Shown here piece by piece: positions 10,705-23,200 of a stretch of 64,000 bases of DNA; the stretch's first letter is position 1; each line of letters starts with the position of its first letter. A program made the translations under genes and the position numbers. The stretch lies in the NCBI RefSeq assembly GCF_015062615.1, contig NZ_SUUH01000002.1, forward strand, positions 62,001 through 126,000. The letters are read 5' to 3'. The stretch comes from Denitrobacterium detoxificans (lineage in GTDB: Bacteria; Actinomycetota; Coriobacteriia; Coriobacteriales; Eggerthellaceae). The notes below the pieces were generated by a model that saw only the letters and a program-made list of their open reading frames with translations, did not search any database and was not told the DNA's origin.

Positions 10705-10745
10705 GACAGGCGGGGAGACGTGCAGCCCCCTTTTCCCCGCCTGTC
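10705..10745. other. Perfect 12-bp inverted repeat (hairpin)
   Basis: Arms GACAGGCGGGGA (10705-10716) and TCCCCGCCTGTC (10734-10745) pair perfectly around a 17-nt loop that carries TTTT just before the right arm. It sits in the gene-free stretch after the LPXTG gene and could act in transcription termination or as a protein-binding site. No T-run follows the right arm on the + strand. Confidence 0.5.
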
Positions 10746-10972
10746 TGCCCAGTTTCTGCGACGTGCGTTACTGCTCGTTGCAAAGGTGCGGATGGGGTGT
10801 CCGCGTGGGGCTGGGGAAGTGGCGTAGCCGTTTTGCCTCTTTCCGTTGTGGGGCCGTTTCCCGCACACATTGCCTAGGCCAGGACCGCCGATGCGTCGGC
10901 GAGCCTAACCTGCGCAATGCGTTGTGTCGGGCGCTTTTGGGTGCCTGGCATGTCCGTGGAATTGGGTAGGTT

Positions 10973-11005
10973 TTTAAACCGCTAATGTATCAGCGGCGGT
11001 TTAAA
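10973..11005. promoter_or_regulatory. Palindromic operator candidate upstream of the 33-kb gene
   Basis: Perfect 10-bp arms TTTAAACCGC (10973-10982) and GCGGTTTAAA (10996-11005) are separated by 13 nt. The right arm overlaps the candidate -35 hexamer of the next gene, the layout expected for a dimeric regulator that blocks or recruits RNA polymerase. The regulator is unknown. Confidence 0.5.
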
Positions 11006-11030
11006 GGGTAGCGTGAAGGTGTCATATTAT
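11001..11030 (+). promoter_or_regulatory. Candidate promoter of the giant BspA/InlB gene
   Basis: TTAAAG (11001-11006) and TATTAT (11025-11030) are separated by 18 bp, in a short AT-rich island unlike the GC-rich surroundings. The -10 is convincing and the -35 weak (3 of 6 matches to TTGACA). Transcription would start near 11037 and leave a leader of about 170 nt. Confidence 0.4.
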
Positions 11031-11083
11031 ATAAAATGGTTCTATTCCACTATCAATTTAAATGAACCACGGAATATCCACGG

Positions 11084-11123
11084 CATCGCTTTAGGGCGGC
11101 GATGTCGAGGTCGCGTACGCGAC
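11084..11123 (+). other. Structured segment of the mRNA leader
   Basis: A hairpin CATCGC / GCGATG (11084-11104, 9-nt loop) is followed by the 14-nt perfect palindrome GTCGCGTACGCGAC (11110-11123). Both lie between the candidate promoter and the ribosome-binding site GGAGG (11196-11200) of the giant gene. It resembles no riboswitch class I know. Confidence 0.35.
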
Positions 11124-11208
11124 TGCGGTTGCGGGTTTGGGCGCCTGCGATTGCGGAGTCATATTGGGGACCGTTATGGGGTCAGCTCGTATATCGGAGG
11201 TATCGATT

Positions 11209-14200
11209 ATGGGCACGAACAAATTGTATGGGGTGCCTTGCGCTCATGCGCGAACAGCCCCGCAACGTAGCGTGCGGTGGGCGGCGGTAGCAGCCGGAGC
11301 GCTTGCCGCGATTGCATTGGCGTTGCCGGTTTCAGCCTACGCCGACAACGCAGAAGACAAAGGCGAAACTTCTCCCTCAACCACCACGGTAGCGGTGGCT
11401 GAGGTTTCTGCGTCTTCTGCGCCTTCCGCCTCCGCGAGCGATACCTCCGCCGCGAGCGCCTCTTCTTCCAACGATTCTGCCGCTGCTGCCCAAGCCGCGG
11501 CCTCTTCCTCCTCGACTTCCAGCGCGGCTGCAAGCGATACCTCCGCTGCGGGTGCGTCTGAAAGCAAGGCCCGGGAAAGCGCATCCGCTGCCGACGCCGC
11601 TACCTTTACGGTGACGTTCGACGCCGGCGCGGGCGCGCTCTCCGGAAGCGCCACGCAGCAGGTTGCTGCGGGCGCAACGATCACGGCTCCCGTAGCCACG
11701 TTCGAAGGCCAGACCTTCGAAGGCTGGGCTACGGAAAAGGGTGCCACGAAGGCGTCCGTGAAGCCAGGCGATACCATTACGGTACATGCCGACGTAACGT
11801 ACTATGCGGTGTATTCCGCGAAGTCGGCTGGTGAAGGCGCTGCATCTGCCACGCCTTCGCAAGGAGATAAATCTGCAGGTGACACGTACGCCAGCAGCGA
11901 AGATGCTGCTCTTGATGTGCTCGAAGCGGCGCAGACTGCTGCGAGCGCGGCCAATGCGGCGCAGGCCACGAGCCTCAAGCCGATGGTCGATACCATTTAT
12001 AAGAGTGGTACGTTTGGCGACAACAACGCGCTTACGTGGACGCTGCAAACTGATGGCGTGTTCGGCACGCTTTCCATCGATGGCATCGACACGGTGAGCG
12101 CTACGTATTCTGCGCTGCCGTGGTATGCGTATCGCAACGCCAATGCCGCCGATGATTGGGCGGGCATTACGAAGATCTACGTTACGGGCGCCATCAAGCC
12201 GTTGGGCGATGCGTGCGCGTACTGGTTCGCCAACTACGAGGAGCTCACGTATTTCGACGGCGTGGGCTTCGACATGTCGGCAGCCACGAGCTTCGAGGGC
12301 TTCTTCAAGAACTCCACGCGCCTTGATACCGTCGAGGGCATCCAGTATTGGGATGTATCGCAGGTAACCTCCATGAAGGAGATGTTCCGCGCCACCACGT
12401 TGCTGAAGGTGGATAACTTCAAGAACTGGGATGCCTCGAACGTTACCGATGCCAGCTACATGTTTGCCGAAACCACTGCGCTTACCTATTGGAATAGTTC
12501 GCTGGACGAGTTTGCCGGAGGCATGAAGCTCGGTAGCACGTCCACGGGCGGCGCCAATATGTCATACATGTTCTACAAGAGCAATCTGATTACGTTCGCC
12601 TCTGCGAAGTGCTCTTGGGTGGCCAATAACATGACCCACATGTTCGACATGGACATGGCACTTTCCAACGCTGGCATGAGTGGCATCGACACGTCGCTGG
12701 TGCAGGATATGAGCTACATGTTCTACTTCTGCTCGGCGCTGGTGCTGGTGAATGGCTCGGGCTACATCGATGGCGGCACGTATCCGGGTTGGAATACGAG
12801 CAACGTTACGAATATCTCGCATATGTTCGAGCACTGCGAGATGATCACCGACACGGGCCTTACCACTGCGTTTACTAAGTGGGATACCACGAACGTCGTG
12901 AATGCTAGCTATATGTTCGCCGATTGCTATGCACTCGAATCGGTTTCCATGCCCGATTTGAAGCTGTATAACTGCAATAAGAACTATATGTACGCTAACT
13001 GCACGGGCCTGCTGAACTACGCTTGCGATGGCGGCGTGTTCCAGGGCGGCACGGCTGCGTACATGTTCACTAACTGCCCGCGTTTGCTGGTGTGGAATGG
13101 CAATGGCATGACCATTTCCGACGCCAACCTGGCGAACATGTTCAATGGCACGAACGCGACGTTCCTCTGGCAGGGCAATGGGCTTACGTTCACGAACAAT
13201 AGCACCGATAGCATGTTCGCCAATTGCGGCGGCGCCGTTACGGCCAACTTCAATGGCATTACGGCTTCGGGTTCGCTCTACCGCATGTTCTACAACGCCA
13301 ACGGACTTACCACGTTTGTTGCCAACGGCGCTATGAATACTAGCGGCGTTACCTCGCTGCAGGGCATGTTCCGCAGCAGCGGCCTTGTGTCGGCTGACTT
13401 CAGCGCGTTCGACGCCACGGGCGTAACCACCACGTACGCCATGTTCTACGACTGCGATTCGCTCGCCACCGTGATCATGGACAACTTCAATGGCAGCAGC
13501 GTTTCCGACGCGCGTTATATGTTTGCGGAAAGCGCGCCTGCTACGCCGTTCAGTCTTACGGGTACGAACTTCACGCTGGGCGCTCCCGATTGCACGGTGA
13601 ACATGTCGCGCATGTTCGAGAACAGTACGCTCGATGCGCTGGATACGTCCACCTTCAAGTGGTATCCGAACAATATGAACGGCATGTTCAATGGCGCTAC
13701 GGGCATCACCGCGTTCAACGGTTCCGGTATTTCCACGGCGGCGCTTACCAATATGGACAACATGTTCAAGGACGCCACGAACCTCACCACGGTTTCGGGC
13801 ATTTCCGCTTGGGACGTGAGCAACGTGACGAGTGCGTACTCCATGTTCGAGGGCTGCACGAGCCTTACGAGCATGGGCGCGCTTACCAGTTGGGATCTGC
13901 GCAAGCTCACCAACGCGCAGCGCATGTTCGCTGGTTGCACTAGCCTGGCCACTATTGCGGTTACGGGTATGCGCTTCTACAACTGCAACATGAACTACAT
14001 GTTCACGGGTTGCACGGCACTCGCCAACTTCGATGGCGATGGCCTGATGGTGACGGGCGGCAGTATGCAGTACGCATTCCAGAATTGCCCGGCGATGAAT
14101 CTGTTTACTGCGAATGGCATGGTGCTTTCTGGCGTGGACCTGCGTAACATGTTCACGGGCATCAACGCTAACTGGACGTTCGATGCGACGGGTATGACCA

Positions 14201-17200
14201 TCGCGAACTGCACCACGGGCGAGACGTACGAGCATGTAGACTATAACCGCTATGGCATGTTCAACAACGACGGCGGCAGCCTGATCTTCCAGGGTTCGGG
14301 CGTCACGCTTTCCGGTAGCCTCATCCGCATGTTCGGCAACTCCACGGGCCTGCGCAAGTTCATCCTTACCTCCAGCGATACCGCAGGCGTTACGAACATG
14401 TTCGAGATGTTCCGCAACGCATACAACATGACCGACTTCGACGGCAGCGGCATGCAGGCCGTTTCCGTTACGAACATGACGCGTATGTTCCGCGATTGCT
14501 CGCGCTTGGTGAACGTGAACATGAGTAACTGGAACGCCAGCAAGGTAACTGACGTATCTCAGATGTTCGTTTCGAATTCCAGCCTGAGCAACTTTGTGGC
14601 CCCCGGCTTGAAGATCGGTACCGAGGCGGCTCCCGCATCCATGGCCTCCATGTTCCGTGGCTGCACCAGCTTGGGCGGCTTCAACTCCTATGGCATGGAG
14701 CTGTGGGCTTCCACCACGTACTGCATGTTCAAGGATTGCACGTCGCTTGCATCGTTCAACGGCCTGGGCTTCTACATGGGCAAGAACGGTACCTTCGTGA
14801 TGAACGACGCGCGTTATTATGACGTGCCCGATGGTGGTTGGTATTGGAACTATCCGCATTACTATCAGGTGCGCGACGCGAAGATGATGTTCATGAACTG
14901 CACGGCGCTCGCCACTGTTACGGGTATCAAGACGTGGGACATGAGCAAGGTGCAGAGCTTGGAGCGCATGTTCTACAACTGCCAGAGCCTCACCTATACC
15001 ACGGGCTTGGCCTTCGATAACTGGGATCTGAAATCCTGCCATACGCTCGACGAGATGTTCGCCCTGACGTATGCACTCACCGAATTCCATGGCTATGGTC
15101 TGAAGTTGTACGGCGATGCCACGCTGGCGTGGTTCTTCCGCAGCAGTGGCTTGCAGAAGTTCTACGGCGATGGCATGGTCATCGATGGCAGCGCCTCGCG
15201 TTCCACCACGCGCCCCAGTGGCAACTATGGCGTAGACGGCATGTTCGGCGTGCTGACCAACTTCCAGGAATTCATTGGCAATGGCATGACCATCAAGAAC
15301 CGCTCCCTGGCGCATATGTTCTGGCGCACCACGAGCGTGAATTGGCTCTTCAATGGCAAGGGTCTTACCATGATCGGCAATGACGTGGCCGAGATGTTCT
15401 GCGGCACGAACGACGGCACTACGGGTAGCTTCACTTTCGATGGTACGGGCATGCACTTCGAGGGTCCCGCTGCGTATATGTTCTATTCGTACAGCCAGGC
15501 GACCGGTTCTGGTACGTGGTACGAGGACAACAACGTGAGCATTACGCATACCAATGGAAAGTGGAGCAGTTCGCTGTATCACTGCCTGTACTACACGTTC
15601 TGGAACCGCACGAGCTATGACCACGTGCATTGGAGCGGTCATAGCGGCCTTACCACGTTCAAGGTGGATGCCGATGCGCAGACCGACTGGAATGGGGTAA
15701 GCGATACGCGCTACATGTTCGCGAATGATTACTTCCTCACCTCGTTCACGAGCAACGCATGGGATGTGTCGGGCGTGCAGGACACCATGGATTACATGTT
15801 CTTCAACTGCCCGAACCTGCCTTCCTTCGATGGCAGCACGTGGAATACCAGCAGCGTTACCAGCATGACGCGCATGTTCGAGGCATGCACGGGCCTTACG
15901 AGCCTTACCAACTTGGCATGGGACGTGAACTATGTGATTAGCACGTATCGTATGTTCTATGGCTGCACGGGCCTCACCTCGTTCCCCAGTTTCAGCACGT
16001 GGGACATGAAGGCCAATGCCGATGCGCGCTACATGTTCAGCCACTGCACGGGCATTACCACCTTCGACATGCAGGATGTGCATTTCTACGATGCCGCCAT
16101 GGATTACATGTTCAGTGACTGCACGTCGATGATCATGTTCAAGGGCTATGGCATGCAGGTCGACGGCGCCAAGAGCATGACGTACATGTTCAATGGTTGC
16201 ACGGCCGCTTGGCAGTTCGATGGCAACAACATCACTATCAACGACAGCAACATGGATTACATGTTTGCGGCAACGGCGGCGGGGAAGACGGGCTTGTACA
16301 ACTTCAGCTGCAACGGCTTCACGGTAACGGGTTCCCGCATGCAGTACATGTTCAAGAACACCACCAACTACATTGGCTTCTTTGCCTCGGGTGCCGGCTT
16401 CACGCTTACCACGAGCGACCTGTCCTACATGTTCAGCGGCGCGCTGGGACTGCAGACGTTCAATAGCGCGGGCGTGAACAGCGCGGGCTGCACCAACATG
16501 GAGGGCATGTTCTACAACTGCCCCGAATTCAGGACGTTCAATGGCGGTAACCTCATCGTGAACCAGGTACTCAGCATGAGTCGCATGTTCGACCTGTGCC
16601 CGAAGCTGGTTTCGGTGCAGGGCATTGTCGATTGGAGTGCCGATAGCTGCCGCGACATGAGCTTCATGTTCCGCAACTGCTCGCTGCTCACGTACATCGA
16701 TGCGTTCACCGATCCCACGCTTTCCGCGAACATGACGCTCGAGTACATCACCACCATGGAGGGCATGTTCTACGGCTGCTCGAGCATCACGAACTTCTAC
16801 GGCAAGGGCCTGACCATTACCACGGGCGTGGTGGATGGCTCGGGTAGCCTGGATAACGTCGCCGACATGTTCAGCGGGTGCAGCAGCTTGGTGAGCTTCG
16901 AGGGCGAGGGCATGGTCATTTCCGGCAAGGCGAACCTGGCCAATATGTTCCGCGGATGCGATGGCCCCTTCACGTTCAATGCGGGCGATCTGCGACTGAC
17001 CGGTTCGGTGGGCACGGGCTTGCCCGTGGGTACGTCGACTACGGGTATGGCCACCGACGTGCCGCAGATTTCGGCGGCGTACATGTTCAATGGCTGCCCG
17101 GGTCTTACGATTTTCAATGCCGATGACATCGTGACCACGGGCGTGTACGACATGAGCTACATGTTCAACGACTGCGCGGGTCTTACCGAGTTCCATGGCG

Positions 17201-20200
17201 AGGCGTTCGATACCGAGAACGTGCTCACCTTCGAGGGCATGTTCTACAACTGCCCGGTTATGACGTTGGCGGATGGCCTGGCGCGTTGGAACGTGGAAAA
17301 GGTAACCACCACGTATCGCATGTTCAAGAACGACTACAAGCTGAAGACCATCGATGCGTTTACGGTAATGCCTGCCAATCGCGCTGGCTTTGGCTATCAG
17401 ACGACGATCTGGAACTTGAATGCCATTAACGTCATGGACGAGATGTTCATGAATTGCTACGAGCTCGAGCGCTTCGAGGGCGACGGCATTACCATCGACA
17501 GCCCCGAGGGCACCACGGTGGCGAACATGTTTGCGAACTGCCACAAGCTTGCCCGTTTCGACGGCGTGGGCATGATCGTGCGCTTGAACGGCCCCACCGA
17601 TTTCAGCTACTGGTTCCAGGATTGCGACGGCCTGGTGTACTACAGCACGGCAAGCATTACTAGCCCCGGCGTGGTGAACATGCGCTACATGTTCAATCGT
17701 TGCACGCGCCTGCGTGATTTCTACGGCACCAACCTGAACACCTCGCTGGTAACCAGCATGGAGGGCATGTTCAATGGCTGCACGTCTCTTCTGAACGTCT
17801 ACGACGTGAAGCAGTGGGACCTTTCCAGCCTGGAGACCACCGAGTACATGTTCCAGAATTGCACGAGCTTGGTCAGCTTCGATCTTACTGATTGGGGCAT
17901 TGGCAGCGGGTTTGATGCGGGTGGCAATCCCTACACGTATACGGGCGGCACGAGCAACATCGAGAACATGCATGCCATGTTCAATGGCTGCACGTCGCTG
18001 GAAGAGGTGACGGGCATTGGCACGTGGCAGCTGGATAGCCTGTACACCACCGAATCGATGTTCAATGGTTGCACGAGCCTGCTGACGCAGGACTTCAGCA
18101 GCTGGAACTTGCCCGTCATCAATAATATGGACTACATGTTCCAGGGCACTACGGCTATGACGACCTTCCGCGGCAAGGGCATGCACATTACGGGCACCGC
18201 GCGTAACGGGCGCCGCGCCAGCGTGAAGTACATGTTCAACAACAGCGGCATGACCGATTTCTATGGCAAGGAAATGATCATCGATGGCGACATCGACCTG
18301 ATCTACATGTTCACCGACACGCCCAGCTTGCAGAACTTCTGGGGCGACGAAATGCTCATTGATGGCGGCCTGTACACCGACCCCGACACGGGGTCTACCA
18401 CGCCGGGCAATAGCGTTCTCACGTACGATATGTTCTTCAACAACACCGCTCCGTTCTACTTCCATGGTGGCGGCATGGAGATCCGCAACAATACGATGGA
18501 ATTCATGTTCCAGGGTTGCAAGGGCGCCTATAGCTTCGACGCCGAAGGCACCATGAACTTGAATGGCGTAACCAGCTTGTATGGCATGTTCAACGGCATT
18601 TACAGCATCGAAGGTGGTGGCACGGGCCATAACATTGGCGGGTACTACTACACCGGTCGCGAAGATGGCGTTACGCGTTCGTGGCATATGGGTGGCTACT
18701 ATGGCACTCAGATTCTGGACAGCATCGGCGCCACGCAGGGTCTTGTGTACTTCAATGGTCTGGGCATGGACGTTTCGAAGGTCACCAACATGGCCTTTAT
18801 GTTCAACCATGCGCGCGACCTGCTGCGCGTGGAGGGCATTGACCAGTGGGATATGACGGCTGCCGAGTATCTGTACGGCATGTTCAACGACGCGCGCAGC
18901 CTAACGTACATTGACGCCTTTACGGCTACTACGCCCGCCACTACGTGGAACCTGGATTCCGTGAAGGACATGCGCTCGATGTTCCAGGATACCTGGGCGC
19001 TTCCCGAGTGGAAGGGCTGGGGCGTTACCATCACGGGTAACTACTACGACACCACCACGCGCGCCATGACGCGTTACATGTTCAACCATAGCGGCATTCA
19101 GACGTTCTATGGCGATGGCCTTACCATCAAGGGCTACATTACGCTGGCCGATATGTTCAACGATGCAAGCAATCTGGTGGATGTGTATGGCAACGGCATG
19201 CTCATCGATGGCGGCACCATGACCGTTACCACGAGCATGGCGCTTTCGCCCATGGGCACGGAAACCGTTCCTGCCGATACGGTGGTTACCGCCAACTGGT
19301 TCCGCAATAATTCGGCGGCCTTCACGTTCCATGGTGCGGGCTTCACGGTGAAGAACACGCCGCTCGACTACATGTTCCGTGACGTGAAGGGTGCATGGAC
19401 GTTCGATGCGGAAAACACCATGGACATCACCACGGGCGTTGACAGCATGATCGGCATGTTCATGGGTTCCGATTCCGAGATCGAATTCGCAAGCGGCAAG
19501 TACTATTGCACGCAGGGCATCGTTTCCTTCAATGGCCGTGGCATGGTGGATTATGACACCGCGATCAAGTACATGAACAGCATGTTCTATCGCGCTCACG
19601 CGCTTGCCACGGTGGACCAGATCTACAACTGGAACGTGACCGAGCTGCTGAACGCGGAAAACATGTTCCGCGATACCACGGTGCTTTCCTACATCGATGC
19701 ATTCACCGATCCCACGGTGGTCACGGTGCTCAACTTCGACAAGATCCAGAACATGAATTACATGTTCAGCGGCGCTCGTGCATTGCCTCGCTTCCTGGGT
19801 CAGGGCGTGACCATCAATGGCCAGAATGGCGACACCTCGGCCGTGGCCACGGTGGCGTACATGTTCAACGCCACCGATTCCATGCGCACGTTCGTAGGCA
19901 AGGACATGATCATCAAGGGCTCCACGCGTCTTGAGAACATGTTCAATGACGCTACCGGCCTGGATTACTTTGTGGGTAAGGGCATGCTGCTGGACGGCAC
20001 GGGCGTTACCACTTCGAACATGTTCCAGAACTGCTCGGGCCTGTACAACGGTGGCGGCGACATTGCCTATTCGGGCACTGGCTGGGTGTTCGAGGGCGAG
20101 GACATGGTGCTCGACAACGGTTGCACGCTGGTGGAGATGTTCCAGAACTCCTACGACATGGATGGTCTGGATTACACCCAGGGCCTGCAGGAATTCCATG

Positions 20201-23200
20201 GCATCAACTTCGACATCGCTGACGTCACGAGCATGGATAGCATGTTCCAGAACGCACGCGGCCTGAAGGCAATGGACGGCGCGAACATGGACACGGGTAA
20301 TGTGACGTCCATGAAGGAGATGTTCCAGAACTGCTACACGCTTACCACGATTACCAACATCTACAACTGGGATGTTTCCAAGCTCACCGACGTGTCGTAC
20401 ATGTTCCAGAACTGCCTGGTGCTTCCCACCGTGGATATGCACGGATGGCAGACCGACAAGGTCGTGGACCTTTCCTACATGTTCCAGAACTGCCCCGAGC
20501 TGGTGTACGTGGACGGCCTGACAGCTGGCGCCGCCCATCCGGGTAGCGTAACGGGTTCCAGCTGGGAGTTCGACAGCGCTACCACGTTGGCGTACATGTT
20601 TGCCGACTGCCCGAAGCTGCATTTGCCCGACTTTACCAACTGGTACCTGCCGGTGGCCACGAACTTGAATTACATGTTCGCGCGTTGCCATGGTCTGGAG
20701 GAATTCAATGGCTCGGGCATGGATATCGTGGCGCCTGCCGCTACGTTCATCGGTATGTTCTCGGGCATTGACCTGACCAAGGGCGGATTCGTGTTCAACG
20801 GTGACGGCATGCGCATCGAGAATTCGGCGCATCTGGCCGACATGTTCTGGGATCCTGCCACCAATAGCCAGCATTGCGCGGGCCTCACGGTGTTCAACGC
20901 CAAGGGCTTCTACATTAACGCGCGTGCCAGCTTGAAAGACTGGTTCCGCAACTGCGGCGGGCAGTTCATCTTCAACTGGGATGGATTCCTGGCATCGCAT
21001 ACCATCGACTTGGGCTACATGTTCGAGGATTGCTACGGCCTGGAAACCTTCAACGCCAAGGGCTTCACGGTAAGTGAGACGAGCGCTACGGGTTGGGATA
21101 CCGTGCAGAACATGTTCGGCGGCTGCGCAGGTAGCTTCGTGTACCGCGCCGAGGGCATGCGCATCTGCGCCGATGCCGATATGTCCGAGATGTTCACCAA
21201 CTGCTATTCGAATCTGGACTTCGATGCCACGGGCATCATCATCGATTCGGGTGCCAGCTTGGCGGGCATGTTCAACAACTGCGGCAACTACACGAGCAAC
21301 GGCTCCACCACGCAGAAGGGTTCGCTCACCTTCTGGGGCAACACCATGAATGTGCCGTATAGCACCATCGAGGGCATGTTTGGTACGAGTGCCGACAAGC
21401 TCACGTATGGCCTGGTGAAGTTCGTGGGCTCGGGTATGACGGTTACCGACGCTGCCAACTTTTCGCAGTTGTTCAAGTACGCTCCGCACATGGCCAAGTT
21501 CTATGGCGTGTACGCGAATGGCACGTATGGCACCAACACCAAGGGCGGTACCACGACCACGCCTCCTACCACCGACTTGGATTACGTGAATCGTACTATC
21601 ACGCTTTCCTCGCCGGCCATGACCGTGCTTGGTTGCACCGACGTGAGCGGCATGTTCCAGAATCAGAGCTATCTGGATACGTTCGTGTGCTGGCCCGTAC
21701 TGGGTTCTGGGTCCAGCCAGGTAGCGAACATGGCAAGCATGTTCGAGAATGCGTCTGCGTTGTCGTATCTGGACTTCACGTGGTGGAACACCACCGGTTG
21801 CACGACCATGTCGGACATGCTGCATCGCGCATGGAACCTGACCACCATCATTCTGGGTGATGGCTTCAAGTTCGTGGGCGATAGCGGCTACGCTACGCAG
21901 CGCGTTATCCAGACGGCCGAGTGGAATGATGGCAATACCGACAACGGCACCTATGGTACGTATCTGGATGGCTGGCTGCCTGGCAAGAGCTACTGGTATA
22001 CGGGCATTACGGGTGCCACGCAGTTGGCCATCGTGTTCGACCAGAACAGCAGCTTGGAAAACGATACGGTCTACATTTACGACAAGAACTGGGTGCTGCA
22101 GGCTGCTCTGAGCGGCACGTCAATGCGCGCCTATACCTCCACTGCTCCGCTTATCGTTTCCGGCGACACCATTTACGTGCGCCTGTGCACGGATAATTCG
22201 CGTTACGGCTCTGGCTTCAAGCTGACTGTATTCGACAACAGCACGAGCTCCTATATGACGCCCGACTGGGCGAAGGTGCGCGGTTACGGCTATGGCAGCT
22301 GGGTGCATTATGTGCTCGACTCCAGCACCAACACCTGGGTCGAAGATAATCACGTTCCATACACCGGCGAGCAGCTGGCGTACTACTACAATCCCGCGAA
22401 CAGCGCTATGGTGGGTAAGTACGTATGGACGGATCGCGTGGGCTTCCGCTTCGTTTCCAATGACGAGGCATGGTGGGCTCTCGACGATAACCGTACGTAT
22501 ACCTTCCAGTATGCGCCGAACGAGTTTTGGAACGACCATCATTATGCAACGCTTCACGGTGGCAACTTCACCGTGGGTGCCACGCCGTGGGCCACTAACA
22601 AGGTGGTTACCGAATATGGCACCGACGTTCCCTGGAATGGTTCGTACAACGTGAGCACCGCCAACCACTATGCATCCGATGGTTCGGGCTGGGATGGTCG
22701 CTTCCGCGTTGACTACTGGGACAAGGGCCGCCCGAACGATTCTGCTACCAGCGAAAATAATTCGGTGCGCAGCAAGATCATCACTATTACGGCATACAAC
22801 GGCCTGAAGGCGCTGCGCCTGGAGGATTGGTTCTCCAGCTGTCGCCAGGATAACGTGGAATATCGCCATCGCGGCAACTATGGCGTCGTGTGGCATACGC
22901 GCGGTCTGCTGTGGGCGGATGGTACGGGCTTCGACCTGTCCGACACGCAGAGCACCCGTCGTATGTTTGCGGACGACCTTACGCTTACCAGCATTACGGG
23001 TACGGGCGAGCAGAACACCGTGACGACGGTGGTTTCCAGCAGTACGGCCACCAACAGCACCGCCTACACGCTCGATACCACTATGGGTACCACGAGCACC
23101 GACTGGGAAGGCGACGGCAAGTGCGGCTGGCACACCAATAGTCTGGAAGACACCACGCAGATGTTCTTCTACGACGAAAAGCTGGACAATCTGGATATGA

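Noticed and set aside
2087..10870. A 2,927-codon open frame on the - strand opposite the first giant gene
   Set aside because: It mirrors the codon bias of the repeat gene, has no domain, RBS or signal, and its translation is His/Arg/Val/Ile-rich repeat shadow.
10299..10969. Open frames of 160-190 codons on both strands across the first intergenic gap
   Set aside because: They run through the hairpins, start without a good RBS and resemble no protein; compositional artefacts of GC-rich DNA.
12562..18810. A 2,082-codon antisense frame opposite the BspA-like array
   Set aside because: It is a reverse-strand reading of the repeated YMF/NC codons, giving EHV/EH-type repeats; similar antisense frames occur across the InlB array.
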